NCBI RefSeq assembly: GCF_020360975.1
Contig: NW_025408683.1
Coordinates: 1,054,001-1,118,000, forward strand
Length of the DNA: 64,000 nt
Source of the DNA: Hirsutella rhossiliensis
Taxonomy: Eukaryota > Ascomycota > Sordariomycetes > Hypocreales > Ophiocordycipitaceae
Direction: 5' to 3'
Each line of letters starts with the position of its first letter. Position 1 is the stretch's first letter. Positions 24,300 to 35,499 of this stretch are shown piece after piece. Below the pieces are notes generated by a model. The model was not told the origin of the DNA. It was given only the letters and a program-made list of their open reading frames with translations, and did no database searches. The translations under genes and the position numbers were made by a program.

Positions 24300-27190
24300 T
24301 ACGTGCTATTAGCTCCTCTCGTAGACTCTTAAGGCGGGCTTCTAAGGACAGCTTCTCTCGAACGTCTTCTAGCCTAATTTACTATAAAAAGATAGCTAGC
24401 TTTTACTTTAGTAAGGGCTTCGTAAGACCATCGGCTTTTATTAATACCGTTAGAACCTAACGGACGGAAATAAGTCCCCTTTAGACCTCTTAACGTAACT
24501 AATGCTAGTAAATATTAATATACTATAGCTAGGTCGATAACTTACTATTTTCCGTAAGAATTTGTATAGTCTATGTGTTATTGCATTCTATAGCTAATAG
24601 GGTCGGAATTTATAGTCGTAGAGATATTAGTAGCCGGCTAAGGAAAATCGCTTCTTTTAACGCTTCTAAGAGAGCTAGTAGCTCTGCCTCCGTACTAGAA
24701 GTCGTAACGGTAGCTTACTTCGAAGCTCTCTAAGTAATAGTTCCTCTAAAAAGGGATATAATATACCCTTATAAGCTCTTTCTATCTAAGGAATTATCCG
24801 TAAAGGACGAATCGCTCGAATAAAGGAAGATTTCGGTAGCTTATTTCCTTCCCTGCCCTCCTAGGCGTAGACTATATAATCTCGTTAAATAGAGATAAAG
24901 GATAGCTCTATCTACTACTTCTTAATGCCTAGGGCTAGGATTCTAGTTATGCCTAGCTAGCCGGGAGACCGTAAAAGAGATATCCGGTCTAGTAGAAATA
25001 GCTAAATAAAGTAAGGAGCCTACCTTCTATTAATATTAGTGTTTCTCTTACTCCCTAGCTTAAAAGGACGGATTAAGTAAAAGCTCTTTATTTAATATAG
25101 GCGTAGAGGGAAGCTTCTTATCGAGGGAATTAAGGATGAATTTATACGCGACCTTATCGATATAGGCGTCTTAAGTAAGCTAGATAGTCCGTTAGGACCT
25201 ATTCTAAAGGATTCGTATCCCTAGGAACTACTTTAGCTCCCTAAGCCTAGTTATCTTATACCTTTATTATAGGCCTCGTATAGCCTCCCTAGTAGTAGCT
25301 TCTTCCTCTTTTAGGTAGGCCTAGATAATATCGTCGACGTAGAAGAAGACTATGATTTTACCCTTCTATATTATACACGGTTCCTAAGGGACTTTCGTAA
25401 AGCTTAGGGCTTCGAGGGAACCTATTAAATACTATTGCTAAAGAAGAGGTGATCTTCGTAGTCCGTATAGAGCTTTCCTAAGCTATAGAACCTTTCCTAG
25501 TTATTAGAAACTAGGAGGAAGTCGTATATAGATAACTTCTTCTTCTTTAAGAGGGCAGTTAACGAAAGCGTTAACTATATCTATCTAATCGAGCTCGAGG
25601 TCGAATTCTGCTACTATAGCTATAAGGGTCCGAAAAGACATCCCTACTAGGGTAGTTGCCCTAGTAGGTAGATCCCCCTTTTCCTATTAATTCCTATAGA
25701 TAACTAGCCGGGCTTTATACTTTTAAAGGAAGCTATATTTATTAGTCTTATAGATAAAGACCTACTTATAGCTAAGGACCTGTTTTCTTCTTACTTTTTC
25801 CTTAAGGACCTCTTTAAAAGACCCTATCTCTTTATATAAGGATAGGTGGTCTTTCTAGGCCTAGAAAAACTAGTCTCTAAAGGGGTGTTTTTCTAGCTGC
25901 TTCTAGTTTACTAGTAGGTCCGGGAGGTCTCTTTTATATACCTTCCTTGCTAATAGCTATAGCTTAAAGAGCCGGCCTACTATAAATGCTCCGTAGGAAC
26001 CGACTTTTATAGGCGTTAGATAGAAGTCTGAAAAACGATCGAAATAGGGGAGAGGATAGTCTTCTTTAGTATCGGGCCCTATACCTTCCTTTGCTTCTCG
26101 AAGTAGGGATAAAAAGGCAGCCGGGTAATCCTTTAAGAGAGGTGCCTTTCCTACCCCCTTAGGGGTCGAGATAGGAAGACTAACTAAAAAAGCTGCTTCT
26201 AGATCTTCTTCTTACGTAGGAGGAGGCGTAGGTAGGTAGGCGTATTCTAGCTCTACCGCTTTCCTATAGTCTCCTTCTTTATCTAGATTATCTAATCTAG
26301 CAGCTTCTTCTTTAAAGTCGGCGTTATCCTCGACTACTTTAACGTCGGTTTCTTCTTCTATTTCTTCGTCTAGGACCTCTTCTTAAGACTATTAGGAAGG
26401 GGGGATTTAAATCTTCTAAATTAGCTAACGTTAATAGAGTAAGAGGGGCTATTAATCCCTCTTTCTATCGAAGAAGCTAGATTCGTCGAAAATTATATCC
26501 CTAGTCGAAATAACCTTCTATAGAAGAGGAATCTAGATCCGGAAGATATTCGTAGAATTATAACTAACGAGGTAACTAATAAAAGCTCTCGGATTAAGCT
26601 TTCTTTTCTTCTTCCTTTTTAGCTATATATCGGTAGTTATTACGTATACCTTATAGCTATAGGCACGAAGGTAGGCTAGCGAGGCCCTCTTCTTCGTAAA
26701 GAGCTTAAGGGGGGATTTCTAGTCTATTCCTTAGGTAGTCCCTCTAGGGGTCCGGTTCTAAAGGTAATAGGCGGTCTTAACGACTTCCCTCTAAAGGTCG
26801 TATAGAAGCCTTATAGTAAGTCTTATCGTACGGGCCCTTTCTATTATAGCACCCCTAATCTTTCTAAAAGCTAATTTAAGATATCCTTCGTAAATAGCTC
26901 TCTATTAGACCGTATCTTCTTTACCTCGTAGCTAAAGTAGGATTTTATCTAGTTAACGAAGTCCTAGAGGGTAGACTAGTTATACTTACCTAAGTAGGTC
27001 CGTAAGAAATAAGGGAAAACTATCCCTAAAAAAGCGTCTATAAAAAACATTACCCTAACGAAGCTTTCTTAATCCCTAGAGACGTCGGTCTAGTCGACCT
27101 AAATTTCCTTATACGGCTGGTCCGGCCGTATTAGGGTCCGTCTAGAAATTCGTCTCTTAGTCTTCCCTTAGCCGTAGTATTTATATTCGA
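24300..27190 (-). pseudogene. Copia pol of element X (integrase, reverse transcriptase, RNase H)
   Basis: Minus-strand translation from 27,190 gives an integrase N-terminal/core block (TVEYKYYGQGKTKRR, then IQVDQTDVSRD and FFIDAFLGIVFPYFL). Reverse transcriptase contains KIIVFFYVDDIIQAYLKEEE with the YVDD site at 25,341-25,330 intact. RNase H shows TEAELLALLEALKEA, then IECNNTQTIQIL and ADGLTKPLLKQKLA, the classic copia C-terminus. A modest number of TAG/TAA stops from Gln codons interrupts the frame. Functions would be cDNA synthesis and integration; this copy is inactive. Confidence 0.85.
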
Positions 27191-27799
27191 CGGTCTTTAG
27201 GCCCTTTATTCGTACGCCCTATTATTGTCCTAGCTTATATAAAGCTAGGGGGCCCGGGTAACTAAGTCGTGCGTGCTAAAGAAGACCGTCTCCTTAGGCT
27301 GCTAGAAGAGGGTCCTTTAAACCTACCCTCCTTTAAGCAGGGAAAGCTAACTTTTCGAGAGATTCCTTCCTAAGGATAGGTCGGAATTCGAGAATAAATT
27401 AACCGAATTTCTCCTCGATAAGCCCGATAGTCTAATTCTTCTAGAATAGCCTCGTAGGCTTAGACGTTATATCCTAGAAGATCCCTTCCTTTCGAAGAAG
27501 GTAGAAGGAAATTAAGCTCGTTAAAAATCGAGGGTAAAAAGCTACCCTTTTTCGTCGAAGAATTTATATAGACCTATTAGGTAATTTTATCGTGAAATTT
27601 ACCCTTCCGTACCCCTCTATCCGTACGGTTAATTCCCCGGCAATAAGGTATTCCCTCTATACCTTCTTAAAGGACCGGAATCGTAAGAGTATATTATAGA
27701 TATCGAGGGAAGCACCGGAGTTAAGGATAGCTGATTTTCGTAGGGGATAGTCGGAGGGTCCTAACGGTTAGTCTTACTAATCCGTAGGGAAGACGAATG

Positions 27800-29130
27800 C
27801 CGGATTTACTATACTAACGATTTTTCCTTGAATTTATAGTAGCGGCGTTAGTTACTATTTCCTAGTAACTTAAATCTCGTCTATCTTCTTCTATAACGAG
27901 GGGTCCTCCTTAAGAAACTATTATATTATTTCTTATAGCCTCTTTAAAGGGTTAAATCCTTTAGGTCGGTTTTCCTTAAAGACTTATTAGTATTATAATA
28001 ATCGATGGCCTAGAGATTTATATACTAGGCAGCCGTTTCGCCTAGTCTTTTATTTCTTCGAGGAAACCTTATCCCGATCTAGAAGGTCTAATTAAAAACC
28101 CCCCCTTTTTACCCCTTATTACTAATATTAATAAGGTTCGATTTTAACTAGTTCCCTAATTTTTCGACTAATGGACTAAAAGGTCTATTAGGGGACTAGT
28201 CGGGCCGGTCTAACTAACGGGACCGGCGACGGGCCTAGAGCAAGATACGGAGCCGGGGCCGGGGCCGTAGCTATAGTTAACGACGGCGTTAAGGCTCTCG
28301 AGGGAGGAGGAGCCGAAGGAGCAACAGCCATAGCAGCAGCAGCGGGAGCCGTAGTAACAGGGGCTATAGCAGCTATAGGGGCAGCAGGTCGAGCCGTCTA
28401 GGTCGAGTGCTAGCTATAAAGGAATAAGACTGCTTACTATTATACTTTAGTAGCCTCTTCGTTTAGTTCCTAGCTAGCCTCTCGAAAGATAGTTAAGTAA
28501 CCGTTACTAATAGGCTTTATTAGCAGAGATATATCCCGTAGCTACTAGCCGGAAAGAGCTTCTATAAGGAAGTATTAGTTAGCTTCCTCGAGGATTTCTT
28601 CCTACTTAGCTAGCTACGGAGAGGCTAGTAGGTTCCTAGTAGAAAAAGCTCTTAGGTAGGCCGTATAGGTCTTCCTAATACGGTTAGTTATATAGCCCCT
28701 CGAGGGAGCTATCGAGGTCTCGAGCTTTAAAAGCTACTGCCTAGGAGTCTCTTCCTCTTAAAGAGATATTAGCTTTACGGCATTAACGGATTCCGTTATT
28801 GCCGTGCGTACGGTAGTTAGTAGCTTCGTCTCGTAAAGGTATTCCTTACGGTGACTCTCGTAGTTACCTAAGGCAGTAGAAAAAGCTCTCTATTATATAG
28901 AGGTTAGCTCGGAGAAGAGGGAAGCTCCTTCTATAAATTCCGTTGCCCTAGGACGAAGAGGGGGCTCGAGAGGGTCCTGCTTATTAGAGAAGACTAAATT
29001 ATAGATAGTTCTATCTATACGAGCCCGTAGCTCCTTTACCTACTTATCCTAATCTTAGGGCTCTATAAGAATCGTCCTATAGACTATAGGGGCGGTAGAG
29101 AAGTCGTTTTTCGATATTATTATAGGGAAG
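27800..29130 (-). pseudogene. Copia gag of element X
   Basis: Minus-strand frame from near 29,130 includes ETKLLTTVRTAITESVNAVK and an Ala/Pro-rich region (about 28,400-28,200 in plus coordinates). The CCHC knuckle at 28,031-27,990 reads CLVYKSLGHRLL, stop, Tyr: the first Cys and the His are retained, and two Cys have become Tyr. Gag would bind element RNA. It is less damaged than the same site in Y, R1 or Z. Confidence 0.7.
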
Positions 29131-29262
29131 GGTAGAAAAGTCGGTTAAAAATCGGCTTTTTTTCTAGTAAGAGGGGTAAAAGGAAGCTACGAGGGATATA
29201 AGAATAGTGCCTTTTATAGCAGCTAGAAGGTATAGGAATTCTATTCCTCCTAGGCTTATAAC

Positions 29263-29740
29263 TCTCGTAAAGAGAGATATAAGAAGTATATAAAAAATAT
29301 ATAAAGGTAAAATTAGAAGTAAGGGGTCGGATAGGTAGGGCAGAGAGATTTAATTCTTACGGGAGCAGTAATTACGGTAGGGGAGTAATTATTATATTGC
29401 CTTAATTGTCCTTCTTTCCTCTATCTAACGCCCTTCTTTATACCTATCTAGTATCTTAATTAATAAAGAAGATCCTACTTAAAGAAGCTACTAATATCCT
29501 TTTAACTACCGAGCTTATTACCGGTTTTTTCCCCTCCTTTCTAGCCGTTGCTGGTATATCCGTCTTATCTCTCGCTACCTCTATAGGAAGCTATCGCTAC
29601 TTCTACTTTCCCTCTTACCCCTACCCTCCTCTCTATACCTCCTTTTAGCTCCTTCCTTAAAACCTGTTTTTTAGCTTCCTAGGTCCCTCGTGCTAAGGGA
29701 TATCTCCGAGAACTACGAAATTAGGCTACGCTTCGCGATA
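29263..29740 (-). repeat. 5' LTR of copia element X
   Basis: 478 bp, ends CTTCGCGATA immediately before the second ACTAC target duplicate (29,741-29,745). In the minus direction it precedes gag. Confidence 0.88.
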
Positions 29741-29745
29741 ACTAC

Positions 29746-31254
29746 GGCTAAGGAAAGACTAGGAAACGGATTTCTAAACGAACGCCTTTACGGCCGGACT
29801 AGCCGTATAAGGAAATTTAGGTTAATTAGGCCGACGTCTCTAGGGACTAAGAAAGCTTTATTAGGGTAATATTATTTATAGACGCTTTTTTAGGGATAGT
29901 TTTCCCCTATTTCTTATAGACCTACCTAAGTAAGTATAACTAGTTTGCTTTCTAGGACTTCGTTAACTAAATAAAATCCTACTTTAGCTATAAGGTAAAG
30001 AAGATATAGTTTAACGGAGAGCTATTTACGAAAGATATATTAAATTAGCTACGAAAAAGGGGCATTCTACCCCTCCTATTAGCACTAAATACCTAGGCCT
30101 AGAACGGAGGGGTAGAAAGATTAAGGGGTGCTATAATAAAAAGGGCCTATATAATAAGACTTACTATAAAGCTTCTATACGACCTTTAAAGGGAAGTCGT
30201 TAAGACCGCCTATTACCTATAGAACCGGACCCTTAGAGGGACTACCTAAGGAATAGACTAGAAATCCCCCCTTAAGCTCTTTATAAAAAAGAGGGCCTCG
30301 CTAGCCTACCTTCGTGCCTATAGCTATAAGGTATATATAATAATTACCGATATATAGCTAAAAAGGAAGAAGAAAAGAAAGCTTAATCCTAGAGCCTTTA
30401 TTAGTTACCTCGTTAGTTATAATTCTATAAATATCTTCCGGATCTTAATTCCTTTTCTATAGAAGGTTATTTTAACTAAGGATATAATTTTTATTAAATC
30501 TAGCTTCTTCGATAGAGAGAGGGACTAATAACCCCTCTTACTCTTATAACGTTAGCTAATTTAAAAGATCTAAATCCCTCCTTCCTAATAGTCTTAAGAA
30601 GAGGTCTTAAATAAGGAAATAAAAGAAGAAACCGACGTCGAAGTAGTCGAGGATAACGCTAACTTTAAAGGAATAGAGGAAGCTACTAGATTAGATAATC
30701 TAGATAAAGAAGGAGACTATAGGAAAGCAGTAGAGCTAGAATACGCCTACCTTCCTATGCTTCCTCTTATAAAATAAGAAGAAGATCTAAAAGTAGCTTT
30801 TTCGGTTAGTCTTCCCGTCTTAACCCTTAAAGGGGTAGGAAAGGCACCTCTCTTAAAGGATTACCTAGCTGCCTTTTTATCCTTACTTTAAGAAGCAAAG
30901 GAAGGTATAAGGCCCGATATAAAAGAAGATTAATTTCTCCTTTATTTCGATCGTTTTTCTAACTTCTATCTAACGCCTATAGAAGACGGTTTATATAGAG
31001 TATTTATAGTAGGCTAGGTCTTTAAGCTATAGCTATTAGCAAGGAAGGTATATAAAAGAGACCTCTTAGACCTACTAGTAAATTAGAAGTAGCTAGAAAA
31101 ACACCCCTTTAGAGACTAGTTTTTCTAGGCTTAGAAAGACTACCTAGCCTTATATAAGGAGATAGGGTCCTTTAAAGAGGTCCTTAAGGAAAAGGTAAGA
31201 GGAAAATAGGTCCTTAGCTATAAGTAGGTCTTTATCTATAAGACTAATTATAAG
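29746..31254 (+). mobile_element. Copia copy Y, continuation (integrase to start of reverse transcriptase), 3' truncated
   Basis: Resumes the Y frame directly after the second ACTAC. Plus-strand translation is the integrase (YYGQGKTRKRISK, then ILFIDAFLGIVFPYFLQTYL and LNTQAQNGGVERLRGAI, whose V-E-R helix carries the catalytic Glu). It then runs through the inter-domain region to the first reverse-transcriptase block (QVFIYKTNYKK). Similarity to X ends at about 31,245-31,255, where the right inverted repeat begins. RNase H, most of the reverse transcriptase and the 3' LTR are missing, so Y was truncated by whatever created the inverted-repeat junction. Confidence 0.8.
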
Positions 31255-31945
31255 AAGGTATAAGTAATAAGCGTAGGATCGGGTAATCGATAACGTAAGC
31301 GGAAAGATCGGTCGAAGGAGTATAGGGTAGGATTTTATCCGGAATTTATAACGAGTATATAAGGGGCTAAATAGTATATTAAAAGAATAGCGTTGTAAAA
31401 GATACTTATAAACTTACTTATTTTATCTACTACTCCTAGGGAAATCCTTTATCTTTTATAGACTATTGCTCGCCTACTAGTAGACTAATTAGTTAGCTTT
31501 CTAGTATATTCTATAGTGCTTAAAACGCTCTATCTATAGCATGTCTTCCGAACTTAGTAGGTGGTCTAATTATAGCGTGATGGTTAACGTAAGACTATGG
31601 GTTCTAGTATAAGTAGTGGATTTAACTAGAATGTTCTATGCCCTACCTATTCTCGTATCGCGGATATCTTCGGAACCGCTAGGCCAAAATAGGCAATAGG
31701 GTATCCGTTCTGCTCGTAATTGACTTATGCATGTTATGCATATTTTTGTTTGTAAGGATAGGCTTATCCTAACCCGCTTTTCCTAGAGGAAGGTATAGAT
31801 GTCTAGTAGAGGTCTTTATCTTTTAAGGGTTATTCCCTTAGACTGTATTATAGAGCCTCTTTATACTAGCTTATTCTATAAAGCCTCCCTATGCCTATTA
31901 TTTCTTTATAATAGTAAAATAGGAATATAAGGGTATATTCTTATA
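31255..31945. repeat. Right arm of the 0.69-kb inverted repeat
   Basis: Reverse complement of 19,538-20,226, ending GGGTATATTCTTATA at 31,945 directly against the start of R2. It is less RIP-mutated and strand-biased: from 31,381 to 31,763 I count about 17 TG but only 5 CA on the plus strand. Confidence 0.7.
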
Positions 31946-32843
31946 CCTTCCTTATAGTCTTAAAGGAACGCTCCTTAATAAAGTCCCCCTTTATTTAATC
32001 CTACTAAAAAGTTAATAACTTTAGTTATATACCTTTATTTATATATAAAGCGACTAAAGTTAAAGGTAGGAGCGGTAAACTTAATTAGATACTCCCTATT
32101 ATTTAGGTATTTATAGCACTTTATATATCTAACTTTTATATCTTTAATAGGTTCCCCTTAGTAGTTAGTATAAACTAATAGTAAGTAAGGTAAAGGGTAT
32201 ACTATATTCTTAATACCTTTTCTTAAGATCTAAATTATTGCGCTAAGGCTAAAGCTTATAGCTTATTATTTATTAATAGCTCTATAAAGAAAGTTATATA
32301 CGTCGACGATATACTCTTCTTAGTAAGCCTTATTTCTAGTAAATCTATTTATCTTTTTAACGCCCTTATATATTATCTAAGCGTCTTTAAGGGTAATATC
32401 CTACTATTTAATAGGGCCCGTTAATATTAAATACTAACGATCTTTATAGATATACTAAGGAGGTTACTTTTACCTATAAATATCTTATTAGTCTTAGTCT
32501 ATAAACTTTTCCTTATCTTTAACGTAAAGGCGCCTTTTACTACTTTTTACTTTAACTTTACTATAGTAAGTAGGTAAAATAAAGCTCTTACTCTTAAATA
32601 GTAGTATACTAAAAAAGATAGCGGTATTCTTAAGGAGGTCTATAGCTAGGCCTAGGATACTATTTAGGTTCGCCGCTATATCTTAGGAAAGGGTAGAGTA
32701 AGCGAAAGAAAGGGAGAAGATAAGATTAAATAGTTAAGGTAAGTAGTTTTAAGTTATAACGCTAAGAGGCTAAGAAGGTATTATATATATATATAAGAGT
32801 TATATTAATAAAAGGGATCGTTATAAGTAAGGAAGTATATAGA

Positions 32844-32878
<35 letters not shown>

Positions 32879-34095
32879 GAAGAAGAAGGAAGGAAGAAGG
32901 ACGGTATAGTAAGAGGATTAAATAGTTATTAAAGCGTATAGTTATTAGTTACTTTAGATAGCTTTTATAATAGTAGGGTCTTAAGCGTGTTTAAGGGTTA
33001 TACTTAAATAGCTTCTTTTACCGGTTATCGATTAAGGAGCTATTTAATCTCTACCCTTTTCTTCCCCTTTTTACTCTTTTTATTCCTTTTTTTCCTCTTC
33101 TCTTCTCTATCTTATTTATTTCTTTAGACCACTACTTCTTATCTTCTCCTTTTATAACTATCTCTTCTTCCTTATTATATCTTATAAGACCGCTAAACTC
33201 GAAATTAAAGAGCTACTAAATATTATTAACCTCTCTTTAACTACTCTTCTATTACCTTCCCTTATTACTACTACTCTTCTTACTTAGAATTATCGTACTA
33301 AGGTCTTTCCTCTTTATATAAAGTACTTTTAAGTAATAACTATCTAACTTATTTAATCTCGCTTAGCTTATTCTAACTATCTTCTTTTATAGATCTATAG
33401 TTACTTTAAGACCTAGGTTTATAATAGAAATAATATCGGTTATTAAGGGTTTTTAATTTATATAGAAATTACCTTTTAGTTATAGGTTTTATTAAAAGCT
33501 CTTAATATTATTAGGATTAAAGCGCGCGGTCGCTCTCCTCTTTCTTACTTTCTTAATAGCACGCTAAGTCAGTATAATTAAATCGTCTTTTATACCCTTT
33601 ATTATAGATATCGGCTAGTAACCTATATCCTTATAAAAATCGCTTATTTATATAGATACTTCTTTTCTTAGCTTAGTTTAAGGTAGTAAGAATACTCTTA
33701 AGTAGTCTTAATTACTTTATATAGAACTTATAACCCTTACCTTTATTAAGGGTATATTTAAACTTATTAAACGACTATAACTTCTACTTATTAGTATATT
33801 ATATTTCCTTTTTATAAATATATCTCTCTTTTAAGTACTACTAGCGGCTCTTATACTAACTATATTTAGGATTTAACTAAAGCGCTTATTTATAAATAGC
33901 AGTACTTCTTTAAATACTATAGGGCTACTTATAACCTTAATAGATTCGCTAACTATATATATAGTTATGATTTCTATACTAACCTTAAGACTAATAAATT
34001 TTATAATAAATATATTAGTAATAAGACTATTTTTTATCTTCTTTATAATATCCTTAATCCCTTTAGTCCTATTAAGGATTTAGAGAAAGGGGAGG

Positions 34096-34561
34096 TATAA
34101 CGACCGGTATTATTCCTAAGGGATAAACCTATTAAGGGGTTTATATTAGTAGATATAATAAGGCGTAGTCTAAGTAATAATAAGTATATTGCGTTAGTAA
34201 TAAGTCGGAGGTCGTAGACCGTAGACTATAACTAGGTAATTAAGTAATCGGAATTAGAGATAAGATCGTAATAAAGATCGTAATAATTATATTAAAAGCT
34301 AGAGAGCTATCTATTTAAAGGAGTAAAAATAGGTAGCTATATATACCTATAGAGACTATCCTTAGATTATAGGCCTAGCTATAATCCTTAACGTTAGATT
34401 GTATAGAGCGTAGTAATCTCGTTAATCCTAGATTACTTAGATCTCTACGATCCCCTCGATCCTATATCTATTAGATAGTCGTGCCGACTATTTATCCGTT
34501 AGACCGTATTATATACTTAATATAGTCGACCGTTAGCGGCCTAGTAGCCGTAGTCGTAATA
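34096..34561 (-). repeat. 3' LTR of element Z
   Basis: 466 bp, identical in length to the partner at 42,076-42,541. Preceded by target copy GGAGG (34,091-34,095). Confidence 0.93.
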
Positions 34562-34566
34562 CGATA

Positions 34567-34580
34567 TCTCCCCTCCTTTT
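34567..34580 (-). other. Polypurine tract of element Z
   Basis: On the minus strand AAAAGGAGGGGAGA, five bases from the 3' LTR. It is the expected plus-strand DNA priming site and fixes the element's orientation. Confidence 0.75.
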
Positions 34581-34939
34581 AGTCTTATCTATAAGACCTA
34601 CTATAGCTACCTTAGCCGCTATATATAAATATACCCTTATCGCGTTATACGTAAGTATATCGTTCCTTATCTCTTTATCCTTTCGGGATATACTACTAAT
34701 AGTATATCTAGTCGTATACTAAAAAATCGTTCCTAAAAAGCCTCTAAGCGCGCTACTCTTACTAAATATATCGACTTAAGTAGAGATCCTACCGATATAT
34801 CGTATACTTAATGCTTTAAGGCGAAGAAGATAAATTATTAGATAGCCGAAAATTCTTCGCGCTATAATAATTATATTGCTAGTAGTCGTCCCTATTATAA
34901 TAGTATTTTAGTAGCTTCTTTTTATATATGTCTTTTAAT

Positions 34940-35390
34940 TCTTTCTATATATAGTAGCTAACGTATTTCTTTTAGTAACTAAATTATTAGTAGAGTAGCG
35001 TAAGCTATATTTTAAAGAGGAGGAAGCTAGGGAAGCCTTATTAGAGCTTTAGGTATAGCTTACGAATCTTTAGTCGTAAATATCTATTACCGTTAATCGT
35101 TTAGCTTATATCTAGAAGATTTAGAATTATATAAAGGAAAAGAGTTCTAAGTTATTTCGTTATAGTATCTAAGAAGTAGATACTAAGGATAGCGTTTTAC
35201 CTATACTTAATACGTATAAGTATTAGGTAGTAAATAACTTATAATCGTTAGGCGTTCTTAATAAGGTAAATTAGTCTTTATTTAGTATTAGCGAGGAGTT
35301 TACGGATCTTAGTCCTTTAATCCCTCCTAAACCTTCTAGTAAAATTATCGAAGTAGAGAGCTATAGTAGATTAAGTGCTTAAGTAGTTCC
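34940..35390 (+). pseudogene. Antisense accessory coding relic in element Z
   Basis: Opposite to gag-pol, a plus-strand frame with few stops reads KLYFKEEEAREALLEL, then coiled-coil-like charged sequence. It continues EKSSKLFRYSIQEVD, SLFSISEEFTDLSPLIPPKP and SSKIIEVESYSRL. The stops fall at CAG/CAA-type positions, which implies a real ancestral frame of at least 140 codons. I do not recognise a family. It could be an accessory protein of the retrotransposon or the C-terminus of a captured gene. No function is assigned. Confidence 0.5.
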
Positions 35391-35499
35391 TAGGTATTTT
35401 CCTTTAGTCTATATTCCTTTTACTTAATAAGGTATTCTTATTACTAACCTTATTTTCTTATATTTAGTATTTATTTTACTTTATATTCTTAATCGTTAT

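Larger units (their letters stand above)
23506..29740 (-). mobile_element. Full-length Ty1/copia element X, 6,235 bp, nested in its sibling Y
   Basis: Two LTRs (23,506-23,984 and 29,263-29,740) flank a minus-strand gag-pol. The 5-bp target ACTAC is duplicated exactly at 23,501-23,505 and 29,741-29,745, and the host is copy Y of the same family. A polypurine run (AAGGGGG on the minus strand, 23,985-23,993) abuts the 3' LTR. Domain order on the minus strand is gag with zinc knuckle (28,031-27,990), integrase (27.2-26.6 kb), reverse transcriptase with intact YVDD (25,341-25,330) and RNase H ending ADGLTKPLL (about 24.4 kb). Integrase before reverse transcriptase marks Ty1/copia. CA and TG are partly retained, so it has seen less RIP than its neighbours, but stops are present. 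Confidence 0.9.
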
